The notes under the pieces were generated by a model. It had not been told where the DNA came from and searched no databases. It saw only the letters and a program-made list of their open reading frames with translations. From Chitinophagaceae bacterium (GTDB lineage: Bacteria; Bacteroidota; Bacteroidia; Chitinophagales; Chitinophagaceae), in the NCBI GenBank assembly GCA_016710935.1, contig JADJTY010000014.1:159501-223500 (forward strand): a DNA stretch of 64,000 nt. Direction: 5' to 3'. Shown piece after piece: positions 9,509 to 18,210 of the stretch. A program made the translations under genes and the position numbers. Numbering within the stretch: the stretch's first letter is position 1; every line of letters starts with the position of its first letter.

Positions 9509-10474
9509 ATGACGAAACAGTTATTTTCAACAGCTACAGGTAACTTTTTAAAGCTTTTCTTTATCAGTTTTATTTTTATCTCCTGTACACCCACTCAAAA
9601 GAACAATGCTGTGAATAATGAAGGCCAAAAAACAAGTTCCGCAGCAAAAGCGCCCGGTGATTTCGATAAACAGGGCCACCGCGGCTGCCGTGGCTTAATG
9701 CCCGAAAATACGATACCCGCCATGCTCAACGCCATTGGCCTGGGTGTTACCACTTTGGAAATGGATATCAGCATCAGTAAAGACAAGAAAGTATTCCTCT
9801 CTCACGAAGCATTTTTAAATCATGAAATTACCACCAAACCTGATGGTGGGTTTATTGATGAAAAAGAGGAGAAGTCTTTTAACATGTACCAGATGAATTA
9901 CGCTGACATTATTAAATATGACGTTGGTATGAAACCACATCCACGTTTTCCTGATCAACAAAAGATGAAAGCCGTTAAACCGCTCTTATCAGATGTATTT
10001 AAAGCGGTTAAGGAATATATGATGACAGTAAAACGCCCTTTCCCATTCTATAATATTGAAACAAAATGTTTACCGGAAACCGATAACAAATTTCATCCGG
10101 CACCAGCCGAGTTTGTAGAATTACTGATGAAAGAGATCAAAGAAAATGAAATGGAAGATTATGTGATCATCCAGTCATTTGATTTCAGGACCTTACAATA
10201 CCTGCATAAAAATTACCCAAAAATAAAAACAGCTATGCTGGTAGAAGCTGATAATAAAAGCAGTTTCCGTAAACAGATAAAAGACATGGGTTTTACCCCG
10301 GATATTTACAGTCCTGAGTTTGCACTGGTCATCCCCGACCTGGTCAAAGACTGTCATGATCTGAATATGAAGATCATTCCCTGGACGGTGAATGATAAAA
10401 AGAAAATAAATGAATTAAAGAAAATGGGCGTTGATGGGATTATAACGGATTATCCGAATCTGTTTAATGAGTAA
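9509..10474 (+). CDS. Glycerophosphodiester phosphodiesterase, lipoprotein
   Basis: A 321-residue GDPD-family enzyme that would hydrolyse glycerophosphodiesters to glycerol-3-phosphate and an alcohol. The N-terminus has a signal sequence and lipobox FISC (Cys about residue 26), placing it on the cell envelope. The family motif HRGCRGLMPENTIPA (about 57-71), the acid pair in LEMDISIS and the HEAF histidine are all present, and the C-terminal WTVND...GVDGIITDYP motif is intact. It converges with the minus-strand decarboxylase gene, whose stop is the next base. Confidence 0.9.
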   Translation: MTKQLFSTATGNFLKLFFISFIFISCTPTQKNNAVNNEGQKTSSAAKAPGDFDKQGHRGCRGLMPENTIPAMLNAIGLGVTTLEMDISISKDKKVFLSHEAFLNHEITTKPDGGFIDEKEEKSFNMYQMNYADIIKYDVGMKPHPRFPDQQKMKAVKPLLSDVFKAVKEYMMTVKRPFPFYNIETKCLPETDNKFHPAPAEFVELLMKEIKENEMEDYVIIQSFDFRTLQYLHKNYPKIKTAMLVEADNKSSFRKQIKDMGFTPDIYSPEFALVIPDLVKDCHDLNMKIIPWTVNDKKKINELKKMGVDGIITDYPNLFNE

Positions 10475-11461
10475 TTATAAATTCAACCAGTCATGTGCAT
10501 TTTTAAATAATAATTTTTCGTTCAGTGCTGCATTAAAATTCATTTCAGCAATCAATTTGCCCGGGTGATGTTCTCCCAATGGAAAGGGATAATCACTTCC
10601 AAGACAAATTTTATCTTCTCCCATTACATCAATAATATAGCGCATTGCTTTATCATCATGCACCAAACTATCGATCCAGAATTTACCAATATAATCTCTT
10701 GGGTTAACGGGATTGTCAATTGCAACTAAATCGGGCCGCACATTAAAACCATGTTCAATCCTGCCAATGGTTAGCGGAAAACTTCCGCCACCATGTGCAA
10801 AAGCAACACGTAATTCTGGAAATTTTTCAAACACGCCGCCAAATATCATGGAACAAATAGCCCGGCTGGTTTCAGCAGGCATACCTACCAGCCAGGGTAG
10901 CCAGTATTTTGTTATCTGCTGCTCTCCCATCATCTCCCAGGGATGTACAAATAAAGCGCAGCCAAGCTTTTCAGCCGCTTCGTAAAATGGAAAGAATATT
11001 GGATCACTTAAATTAAGTCCGTTGATATTGCTGCCAATTTCCAATCCCGGCATTTTTAATTCCGTTACACAACGTTCCATTTCTTTAATTGCCATATCAA
11101 TATCCTGCAGTGGAACTGTTCCAATACCAATAAACCTTGTGGGATCTTTGGCAACCGTATCAGCAATATGGTCATTAAAAAACCGGGAGGTTTCATACCC
11201 GTCATTTGCCTTTGCCCAATAGTTAAATAAAACCGGAATGGTAGAAAGCACCTGGATGCTTACTTCAGTTTCATCCATTTCTTTCAACCTGATACCTGCA
11301 TCAAAACAATTATCCTCCACCTCTCTGAAAAGTTTATCACCTTTTATCATGCAGGCTTTGCAATTGCGGTGTTCCAGATGTATAAACTCACCATAGCCGA
11401 ATTTTTGTACCCAGTTGGGCATTTTGTCGGGCATGATGTGGGTATGTATATCAATCTTCAT
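10475..11461 (-). CDS. nbaD: 2-amino-3-carboxymuconate-6-semialdehyde decarboxylase (ACMSD)
   Basis: ACMSD is a zinc amidohydrolase-fold enzyme that decarboxylates ACMS to 2-aminomuconic semialdehyde, diverting it from quinolinate/NAD synthesis to full degradation. The 328-residue product shows the metal-binding DIHTHIMP at residues 3-10, a third His in FVHPWEMMG, the AHGGGSFP segment and the late acid in LGSDYPFPLGEHHPG. It lies 68 bases downstream of the 3-hydroxyanthranilate dioxygenase gene on the same strand, the enzyme that supplies its substrate; this strongly supports ACMSD over other amidohydrolase-2 members. Confidence 0.9.
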   Translation of the reverse strand: MKIDIHTHIMPDKMPNWVQKFGYGEFIHLEHRNCKACMIKGDKLFREVEDNCFDAGIRLKEMDETEVSIQVLSTIPVLFNYWAKANDGYETSRFFNDHIADTVAKDPTRFIGIGTVPLQDIDMAIKEMERCVTELKMPGLEIGSNINGLNLSDPIFFPFYEAAEKLGCALFVHPWEMMGEQQITKYWLPWLVGMPAETSRAICSMIFGGVFEKFPELRVAFAHGGGSFPLTIGRIEHGFNVRPDLVAIDNPVNPRDYIGKFWIDSLVHDDKAMRYIIDVMGEDKICLGSDYPFPLGEHHPGKLIAEMNFNAALNEKLLFKNAHDWLNL

Positions 11462-11493
11462 GAAAGTCTGTTAATACGTTAATTAGTTAATTA

Positions 11494-11530
11494 GTTAATC
11501 CGTAATACACGGATTAACGGATATACGGAT
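11494..11530. repeat. Inverted repeat with period-8 array
   Basis: GTTAATCCGT (11494-11503) and ACGGATTAAC (11509-11518) form a perfect 10-base stem with a 5-base loop. CGGAT recurs every 8 bases (11510, 11518, 11526), and TTAATTAG-like units precede it. It separates the two minus-strand kynurenine-pathway genes. Confidence 0.6.
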
Positions 11531-12054
11531 TAACCCTTCTTTACCGGAGGTGCCATCACCGACCCACATTTACTGCAAGTCCTTTTCTGTTCATCTGCAT
11601 AAAACCCTTCCATCACCGGCGGCAGTTGCGATACAATATCAGTGATCACTTTATACTCTTCATATAATTTATTGCCACAGTTTTCGCAGTACCATAAAAA
11701 TCCATCCTCTTCGGTTTCTCTTATTTTTTCAATTACCAGGCCAACTGTATTTGGGCCACGTTGCGGCGAGTGAGGCGTTTTGGGTGGAAGTAAAAAGATA
11801 TCTCCTTCATTAATTGGAATATCCCGGGGCACACCTCCATCAATAATTTTTAAAATAATATCCCCTTCTACCTGGTAATACAATTCTTCCGTTTCATTGA
11901 AATGGTAATCTTTACGGCTGTTGGGGCCGCCAACCACCATTACAATAAAATTCTCTGCGTCTTTATAAATACATTGATTACCTACGGGAGGCTTTAGTTT
12001 ATCCCGGTTATCATCGATCCATTTCTTTAAATTAAAAGGAGTTGCTATTGGCAT
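11530..12054 (-). CDS. nbaC: 3-hydroxyanthranilate 3,4-dioxygenase
   Basis: This cupin dioxygenase opens the ring of 3-hydroxyanthranilate to give ACMS. The 174-residue length matches bacterial enzymes. The Fe ligands are visible as His and Glu in YHFNETEELYYQVEGD and the second His in PPKTPHSPQRG. A C-terminal rubredoxin-like site follows, with CENCGNKL and CSKCGS giving two CxxC pairs, a feature of the bacterial form. It is transcribed divergently from the aminomuconic semialdehyde dehydrogenase gene across an 87-base gap that must hold both promoters. Confidence 0.94.
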   Translation of the reverse strand: MPIATPFNLKKWIDDNRDKLKPPVGNQCIYKDAENFIVMVVGGPNSRKDYHFNETEELYYQVEGDIILKIIDGGVPRDIPINEGDIFLLPPKTPHSPQRGPNTVGLVIEKIRETEEDGFLWYCENCGNKLYEEYKVITDIVSQLPPVMEGFYADEQKRTCSKCGSVMAPPVKKG

Positions 12055-12141
12055 AATCGTAATTTTAGAATGGTTAAATTACAGCAATTTTTCGGGAATG
12101 AGAATTACCCGGTTGAATTTTAAATTGAATTACCTTTAAGC

Positions 12142-13600
12142 ATGAATCTGACTGTTCCATATCACCTGGAAAATTTTATCGGCGGAAATTTTATTGGTCC
12201 GCTTAGCGGAAATTTTATTGACAATACAAACCCGGCCACCGGTGCTGTATATGGTCAAATTCCAGATAGCAACAGCAAAGATGTTGATGCCGCTGTTATG
12301 GCTTCAAAAAAAGCATTCCCTGCCTGGAGTGTTTTACCTGTTGAGAAAAGATTTATCATTCTGAATAAAATTGCCGAACTCATTGATGAAAACGGGGAAG
12401 AACTTGCACTGGCAGAGACCAATGACAATGGTAAACCACTGTGGTTAAGCAAGCAGGTTGATATTCCCCGGGCCTCCGCTAACTTTCGTTTTTTTGCAAC
12501 AGGCATTATGCATTTTGCAAATGAAAGTCACCAGATGGAAGACAAAGCCGTGAATTATACGTTGCGTCAACCGGTCGGCATTGTTGGCTGTATCTCTCCC
12601 TGGAATTTGCCCTTATATTTATTTACCTGGAAGATTGCACCTGCACTTGCCGCAGGCAATTGCGTTATTGCAAAACCATCTGAAGTAACACCGGTTACTG
12701 CTTTTCTTTTAGGAAAGATTTGCAAAGAAGCCGGACTGCCCGATGGCGTTTTAAATATCCTGCATGGCGTGGGTCAACATTGCGGAGAAGCCATTGTAAA
12801 ACATCCCGATATTAAAGCCATTTCTTTTTACGGGCAGCACCAGGGCAGGTGAACATATTGCATCGGTTGCCGCTCCCATGTTTAAAAAATTATCCCTTGA
12901 ATTGGGTGGCAAAAATCCCAATATCATTTTTAATGATTGTAACTGGGAAAAAATGTTAACCGAAACCATCCGCTCCTCTTTTGGTAACCAGGGACAAATA
13001 TGTTTATGCGGCAGCCGGATATTACTTGAAAGAACAGCTTACGAATCATTTAAAAAGCACTTTATTCCCATTATAAAAAAATTAACCGTTGGCGATCCGC
13101 TGGATCCAACAAGCAAGCAGGGTGCCATAGTAAGTAAAATGCATTTTGAAAAAATAATGAACTGTATAGCCATTGCAAAAGAAGAGGGCGGCACCATTTT
13201 ATGTGGCGGCAATGCGGTTAAACCGGAAGGCAGATGTGAAAATGGTTTTTTTATTGAACCCACCATTATAGAAGGCCTTGATCAAAACTGCAGAACCAAC
13301 CAGGAAGAAATTTTTGGACCGGTGGTTACCATTCAGCCTTTTGATACCGAAGAAGAAGCAATTGCATTAGCCAATGCAACAGGTTATGGATTGGCTGCCA
13401 CCATCTGGACACAGGATATTGGCAAAGCAAACCGTGTTGCATCCAAAGTAGAAGCCGGCATCATTTGGGTAAACTGTTGGCTGGTGAGGGATCTGCGTAC
13501 GCCTTTCGGCGGCGTGAAAAATAGTGGTGTGGGAAGAGAGGGAGGATGGGAAGCGTTGAAATTTTTTACAGAGGCGAAAAATGTTTGTATACAATTTTAA
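12142..13600 (+). CDS. nbaE: 2-aminomuconic 6-semialdehyde dehydrogenase, broken by a single-base frameshift
   Basis: An NAD-dependent aldehyde dehydrogenase, by context the one that oxidises 2-aminomuconic semialdehyde to 2-aminomuconate. The first frame runs from 12142 to a stop at 12852 and contains the CISPWNLPL and AKPSEVTPVT motifs. The second is open to 13600 and contains LELGGKNP (catalytic Glu), GNQGQIC (catalytic Cys, about residue 287) and EEIFGPVV. A run of five T at 12825-12829 where four are expected shifts the frame at AISFTGSTRAGEHI; removing one T gives 485 residues, normal for the family. Homopolymer indel error is the likeliest cause; a true pseudogene is possible. Confidence 0.9.
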
Positions 13601-13603
13601 TAA

Positions 13604-14023
13604 ATGGAAGACAAAATAATAAATACTGATTCAGCGGCCAAACCTTTAGGTGCTTACCCTCATGCAAGGCGTGTAGGAAATTTATTGTTCCTCTCCGGCA
13701 TTGGCAGCAGAAGTGCAAAAGATAACAGCATTCCGGGATTGGAACAGGATGCTGATGGAAATATTATCAAATACGATATTGAAGCCGAAACCCTGCAGGT
13801 TTTTGCCAATGTAAAAGCCGTGCTGGAAGCCAGCGGCAGCAGTTGGGATAAGATCGTGGATGTTACCGTTTTCTTGACCAACATGAAAAAAGATTTCCCG
13901 GTTTATAATAAAATTTATGGCGAGCACTTTTCCAATGTGCAGGCATGCCGCACAACTGTGGAAGTAAAAAGTTTACCAACACCCATAGCAATAGAATTAA
14001 AAGTGATTGCTACCATTGATTAA
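13604..14023 (+). CDS. nbaF: 2-aminomuconate deaminase (RidA family)
   Basis: A 139-residue RidA/YjgF-family protein starting 3 bases after the dehydrogenase stop. The fold is recognised from LGAYPHARRVGNLLFLSG, the IEAETLQVFANVKAVLEA helix and a C-terminal VEVKSLPTPIAIELKVIA strand. RidA proteins usually hydrolyse enamines/imines; the slightly longer form inside a kynurenine cluster is the 2-aminomuconate deaminase that releases ammonia from 2-aminomuconate. The specific role is inferred from position; the family assignment is secure. Confidence 0.87.
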   Translation: MEDKIINTDSAAKPLGAYPHARRVGNLLFLSGIGSRSAKDNSIPGLEQDADGNIIKYDIEAETLQVFANVKAVLEASGSSWDKIVDVTVFLTNMKKDFPVYNKIYGEHFSNVQACRTTVEVKSLPTPIAIELKVIATID

Positions 14024-14033
14024 AACAACCAGC

Positions 14034-15308
14034 ATGACATTTGAGAATAGTTTAGATTTTGCCAGACAATTAGATGAGAAGGATTCGCTTAAACATTTCA
14101 GGGATAAATTTTACATTCCCATCATCAACGGAAATGAATGCATTTATTTCACCGGCAACTCCCTCGGCCTGCAACCCAAAACCACACAGGATCATGTGTT
14201 GAATGAACTGGAAGACTGGGCCAGCTATGGTGTTGAAGGGCATTTTCATGCCAGGCAACCCTGGTTCAGTTATCATGAAATGTTTCCGCAACTGCTTACC
14301 AAAATTGTTGGTGCTTTACCGGAAGAAATTGTGGTGATGAATCAGCTTACGGTGAACCTGCATTTGCTGATGGCCAGTTTTTATCAGCCCACTAAAGAAA
14401 GATCCAGGATCATCTGCGAAGCAAAAGCATTTCCCTCCGATCAATATGCACTGGAAACGCAGGCAAAATTTCATGGGCTTGATCCTGATGAAGTGATTAT
14501 TGAAGTTGCTCCCCGGGATGGAGAACACACGATCAGAACAGAAGATGTTGTTGCTGCGATAAAAGAACATGGCAACCAAACTGCCCTGGTAATTTTTGGC
14601 GGTGTAAATTATTATAGCGGACAGGTTTTCGATATGAAAACAATTACCGAAGCTGCACATGAAGTGGGTGCGTATTGTGGTTTTGACCTGGCACATGCTG
14701 CCGGTAATATTGAATTGCATCTGCATGACTGGCATGTTGATTTTGCCTGCTGGTGCAGCTATAAATATCTGAATAGTGGCCCGGGTGGTGTTGCCGGCGC
14801 ATTCATCAATAAAAAACATACCGGCAATACAGCACTACCCAGGTTGGCTGGTTGGTGGGGTTACGAAAAAGCAACCCGTTTCCAAATGGAGAAAGGTTTT
14901 AAACCCATTGCCACCGCCGAAGGCTGGCAGCTGAGTAATGCACCGGTGTTGAGTATGGCTGCGCACAAAGCAGCGCTGGATATGTTTGAAGAAGCGGGAT
15001 TTGAGAACGTAATTATCAAAGGACAGCAACTTAGTGATTATTTATTATTTATCATTGATGATTTAAACCAATCATTTACAAAAAAAATGATAGAAATTAT
15101 TACACCGCGAAAAGAAAAAGGCTGCCAGGTTTCCATGCTGATGCTTGAAAAGGGAAAAGAAGTTTTTGATGCATTGAAACAAAACGGTGTATTAGCCGAC
15201 TGGCGCGAACCCAATGTAATAAGAGTAGCACCTGTACCCCTATACAATAGTTTTGAAGACGTGTGGAAATTCGGAGAAATTGTAAAACTGATCTTAAATC
15301 ATAAATAA
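14034..15308 (+). CDS. kynU: Kynureninase
   Basis: A PLP enzyme that cleaves 3-hydroxykynurenine (or kynurenine) to 3-hydroxyanthranilate (anthranilate) and alanine. The 424-residue product carries the PLP-lysine motif CSYKYLNSGPGG with Lys244, the FDLAHAAGN Asp-His segment and the FTGNSLGLQP N-terminal signature. I chose the ATG at 14034 (MTFENSLDF) over an in-frame upstream TTG, because that upstream stretch is the end of the deaminase gene. It is 10 bases downstream of nbaF and overlaps kmo by one base (TAATG), so the genes are almost certainly one transcript. Confidence 0.96.
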   Translation: MTFENSLDFARQLDEKDSLKHFRDKFYIPIINGNECIYFTGNSLGLQPKTTQDHVLNELEDWASYGVEGHFHARQPWFSYHEMFPQLLTKIVGALPEEIVVMNQLTVNLHLLMASFYQPTKERSRIICEAKAFPSDQYALETQAKFHGLDPDEVIIEVAPRDGEHTIRTEDVVAAIKEHGNQTALVIFGGVNYYSGQVFDMKTITEAAHEVGAYCGFDLAHAAGNIELHLHDWHVDFACWCSYKYLNSGPGGVAGAFINKKHTGNTALPRLAGWWGYEKATRFQMEKGFKPIATAEGWQLSNAPVLSMAAHKAALDMFEEAGFENVIIKGQQLSDYLLFIIDDLNQSFTKKMIEIITPRKEKGCQVSMLMLEKGKEVFDALKQNGVLADWREPNVIRVAPVPLYNSFEDVWKFGEIVKLILNHK

Positions 15309-16657
15309 TGGAAAAGAAAAATACGGTTGTAATCGGTGCCGGTTTGGTGGGCTCCCTGCTTTCAATTTATTTATCCAAACGTGGTTATCAGGTAAAAATT
15401 TATGAGCGCCGTGCCGATATGCGTAAGCAGGATATGATTGCCGGACGTTCTATCAACCTTGCGTTGAGCGACCGCGGCATTAAAGCGCTGGAAGAAGTTG
15501 GACTGATGGATGAGATCAGGAAAATTTGCATACCCATGCATGGCCGCTTTATGCACAATGCCGATGGCAGTACAGCTTACCAGGCTTACGGAAAAGAAGG
15601 ACAATATATTAATTCGGTATCAAGAGGTGAATTGAATTGCAGGCTGATGGACCTGGCTGAAGAAAACGGGGTGCAGATCATATTCAATGAAAAATGTAAC
15701 AGCATCGATTGGAAAGAAAATAAAATTGATTTTGAAAAAACTAATTCTCCTCAATCTGAAAAAGTAAAGGCCGATTTGATCTTTGCCAGTGATGGTGCTT
15801 ACTCTGCCGCCAGGCTAACCCATCAGCTGCAGCACGACCGTTTTCAATACAGCCAGTATTATATTGACTTTGGGTATAAAGAATTAAACATCCCTGCCGG
15901 AGAAAACGGGGCTTTTATGCTGGAGAAAAATGCCTTGCACATCTGGCCGCGTGGTAATTACATGATGATCGCACTGCCCAATATTGACGGCAGTTTTACC
16001 TGCACACTGTTTTTCCCATTTGAAGGTGAGACCTCTTTTGCGAGCCTGGATACAAAAGAAAAAGTAACATCATTTTTTGAAAAGACTTTTACTGATGCCG
16101 TGCCGCTGATGCCCACACTAACAGCAGATTTTTTTACCAATCCCACATCTTCGTTGGTAACTGTAAAATGTTATCCGTGGATACGGGATGATAAATTTGC
16201 TTTGATAGGCGATGCTGCTCATGCTATTGTGCCATTCTTTGGCCAGGGCATGAACTGTGGTTTTGAAGACTGTTCCGTACTAAATAGCCTGATTGAAAAA
16301 CATCATGATAACTGGGCTGAAATTTTGCCTGCATATCAGACTTTAAGAAAACCTGATGGCGATGCAATAGCTGACCTGGCATTGAATAATTTTATAGAAA
16401 TGAGAGATAAAGTAGCAGACCCTACATTTTTATTACAGAAGAAGATTGAAGCTGCTTTCAGTAAAAAATATCCCGATAAATGGATACCGGCTTATGCACA
16501 GGTAACATTCAGTCCGCACATAAGATATAGCGAAGCTTTGATAAGCGGTCAAAAACAGGAAGCCATCATGCAACAGATCATGGCGATACCGGATATTGAA
16601 AATAAATGGCAGGATGAAGCAATTGAAAAAATGATCTTAGAAAAGATCAATACATAA
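15308..16657 (+). CDS. kmo: Kynurenine 3-monooxygenase
   Basis: A flavoprotein hydroxylase that converts kynurenine to 3-hydroxykynurenine with NADPH and O2. The 449-residue product has the N-terminal FAD dinucleotide fold VIGAGLVGS (residues 7-15), an ERR acid/arginine pair at the end of the second strand, the RSINLALSDRG signature of KMO and the second FAD motif GDAAHAIVPFFGQGMNCGFED. Length and motifs agree with bacterial KMO. The start codon overlaps the kynureninase stop. Confidence 0.96.
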   Translation: MEKKNTVVIGAGLVGSLLSIYLSKRGYQVKIYERRADMRKQDMIAGRSINLALSDRGIKALEEVGLMDEIRKICIPMHGRFMHNADGSTAYQAYGKEGQYINSVSRGELNCRLMDLAEENGVQIIFNEKCNSIDWKENKIDFEKTNSPQSEKVKADLIFASDGAYSAARLTHQLQHDRFQYSQYYIDFGYKELNIPAGENGAFMLEKNALHIWPRGNYMMIALPNIDGSFTCTLFFPFEGETSFASLDTKEKVTSFFEKTFTDAVPLMPTLTADFFTNPTSSLVTVKCYPWIRDDKFALIGDAAHAIVPFFGQGMNCGFEDCSVLNSLIEKHHDNWAEILPAYQTLRKPDGDAIADLALNNFIEMRDKVADPTFLLQKKIEAAFSKKYPDKWIPAYAQVTFSPHIRYSEALISGQKQEAIMQQIMAIPDIENKWQDEAIEKMILEKINT

Positions 16658-16658
16658 A

Positions 16659-17270
16659 ATGTACAAATTTTCTTACTACACGGAACAAGACAAGGAAAAA
16701 GTAATAGACTTTATAAGAGAAAATGCCTTTGCTCTTATTACAGGTACCGGTGAAGACTATCCTGTGGCAACACAAATTCCTTTAACCATAAAAATAAAGG
16801 AAGACAAAATATTGCTGGAGGGACATCTGATGAAAAAGACCGATCACCACCTGGCTTTTGAAAAGAATAATAAGGTGCTGGTACTTTTTACCGGGCCGCA
16901 TTGCTTTGTAGATGCAAACTGGTATACCGATCCGCATATGGGCTCTACCTGGAATTACATGACGGTACATGCAAAAGGTAAAATTACTTTTATGGATGAA
17001 GAAGGTACACGCAATGCTGTTAAGGCTGTTAGCGATAAATATGCAGGAACTACATCTGAAAGTGCATTTGATAATTTACCAAAGGAATATATCGACCATA
17101 TGGTAAAAGCGATTGTTGGTTTTTCAATAGAAATAGAAGAACTGGACAATGTATTTAAACTTAGCCAGAACAGGGATGAAGCATCTCAAAGAAATATTAT
17201 TGAGGAGTTGAGAAAAACAGGAGATGCAAATGCTGTAGCTATTGCCCTCGAAATGGAAAAGAGGTTATAA
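16659..17270 (+). CDS. FMN-binding split-barrel protein, PaiB-like
   Basis: A 203-residue protein of the PaiB / FMN-binding negative regulator family: FALITGTGEDYPVATQIP, the HLMKKTDHH segment, a GPHCFVDANWY stretch and the C-terminal FKLSQNRDEAS signature. It begins one base after the kmo stop, so it is part of the kynurenine operon. PaiB in Bacillus is linked to repression of degradative genes; a regulatory or flavin-related role here is only inferred from position. The downstream gap (17271-17358) holds a diverged piece of a GC-rich dispersed repeat. Confidence 0.85.
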   Translation: MYKFSYYTEQDKEKVIDFIRENAFALITGTGEDYPVATQIPLTIKIKEDKILLEGHLMKKTDHHLAFEKNNKVLVLFTGPHCFVDANWYTDPHMGSTWNYMTVHAKGKITFMDEEGTRNAVKAVSDKYAGTTSESAFDNLPKEYIDHMVKAIVGFSIEIEELDNVFKLSQNRDEASQRNIIEELRKTGDANAVAIALEMEKRL

Positions 17271-17358
17271 CCTCATCCCCAGCCTGAGAAGGGTGAAGCG
17301 GAGATTATAGCGAAGAACACCTAATCAAGAAATAAAGTTTTGCAATTAACTTTACAGC

Positions 17359-18195
17359 ATGACAAGAAAGCAACTGATACAACAGATACAGTTAAAAAAA
17401 TCATACCTCTGCGTTGGGTTAGATACAGATCTTACAAAGATCCCAAAGCACCTGCAATCACACCCCGATGCGGTTTTTGAGTTTAACAAACAGATCATTG
17501 ATGCCACGCAGGACCTATGTGTAGCTTATAAAATAAACACTGCATTTTACGAGGCGCTGGGCTTGAAGGGTTGGGAAGCCATGGAAAAAACGGTGAATTA
17601 TATTCCCAAAGATCAATTTATTATAGCCGATGCCAAGCGTGGTGATATTGGCAACACCTCTTCACAATATGCTAAAGCATTTTTTGAAACAATGGATTTT
17701 GATGCAATAACCGTTGCACCTTATATGGGCGAAGACAGTGTAAAACCCTTTTTGGAATTTGAAAATAAATGGGCCATCGTATTGGGGTTAACCAGCAATG
17801 CAGGCAGTAAGGATTTTGAGCAATTGAGATTGGTTCGTGATTCCGATAGCTGTCGGGAGAACCAAAGCGGTGAATTTTTATACGAAACCGTTTTACAAAA
17901 AGTAAGCAGCTGGGGAAATATAAACAACCTGATGTTTGTTATTGGTGCCACCAAAGCCAGCGAACTGGAAGTGATACGCAAAATAATTCCTGATCATTTT
18001 TTACTGGTGCCTGGTGTGGGTTTCCAGGGAGGAAGTTTGGAAGAAGTGAGTAAATATGGTATGAACAAGGATTGCGGACTATTGATAAATGCCAGCAGGG
18101 CCATTATTTACGCTGGTGAAAAAGAAAATTTTGCAAGCGAAGCCAGGGCAATTGCACAGCAATACCAATCAGAAATGGCAGGTTATCTTACCTAA
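17359..18195 (+). CDS. pyrF: Orotidine 5'-phosphate decarboxylase with an in-frame palindromic insert
   Basis: PyrF performs the last step of UMP synthesis, decarboxylating OMP. The 278-residue product is of the long bacterial type: CVGLDTDLTKIP near the N-terminus, the catalytic FIIADAKRGDIGNTSSQYA, and the late phosphate-binding LVPGVGFQGG and LINASRAIIYA. Residues about 159-169 (VRDSDSCRENQ) are encoded by a 32-base inverted repeat at 17832-17863 and look inserted between a loop and the next helix. A TAACTTTA box ends only four bases before the start codon, so the transcript may be leaderless. Confidence 0.95.
   Translation: MTRKQLIQQIQLKKSYLCVGLDTDLTKIPKHLQSHPDAVFEFNKQIIDATQDLCVAYKINTAFYEALGLKGWEAMEKTVNYIPKDQFIIADAKRGDIGNTSSQYAKAFFETMDFDAITVAPYMGEDSVKPFLEFENKWAIVLGLTSNAGSKDFEQLRLVRDSDSCRENQSGEFLYETVLQKVSSWGNINNLMFVIGATKASELEVIRKIIPDHFLLVPGVGFQGGSLEEVSKYGMNKDCGLLINASRAIIYAGEKENFASEARAIAQQYQSEMAGYLT
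17832..17863. repeat. Palindromic element inside pyrF
   Basis: GGTTC (17832-17836) and GAACC (17859-17863) bracket a core, CCGATAGCTGTCGG, that is itself nearly palindromic. The element is read through in frame within pyrF. Confidence 0.6.
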
Positions 18196-18210
18196 CTAAA
18201 ATTGTATTTT

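Noticed and set aside
14007..14033. Upstream TTG start for kynureninase
   Set aside because: The stretch is the coding end of the deaminase gene in another frame, and the ATG at 14034 gives the family N-terminus.
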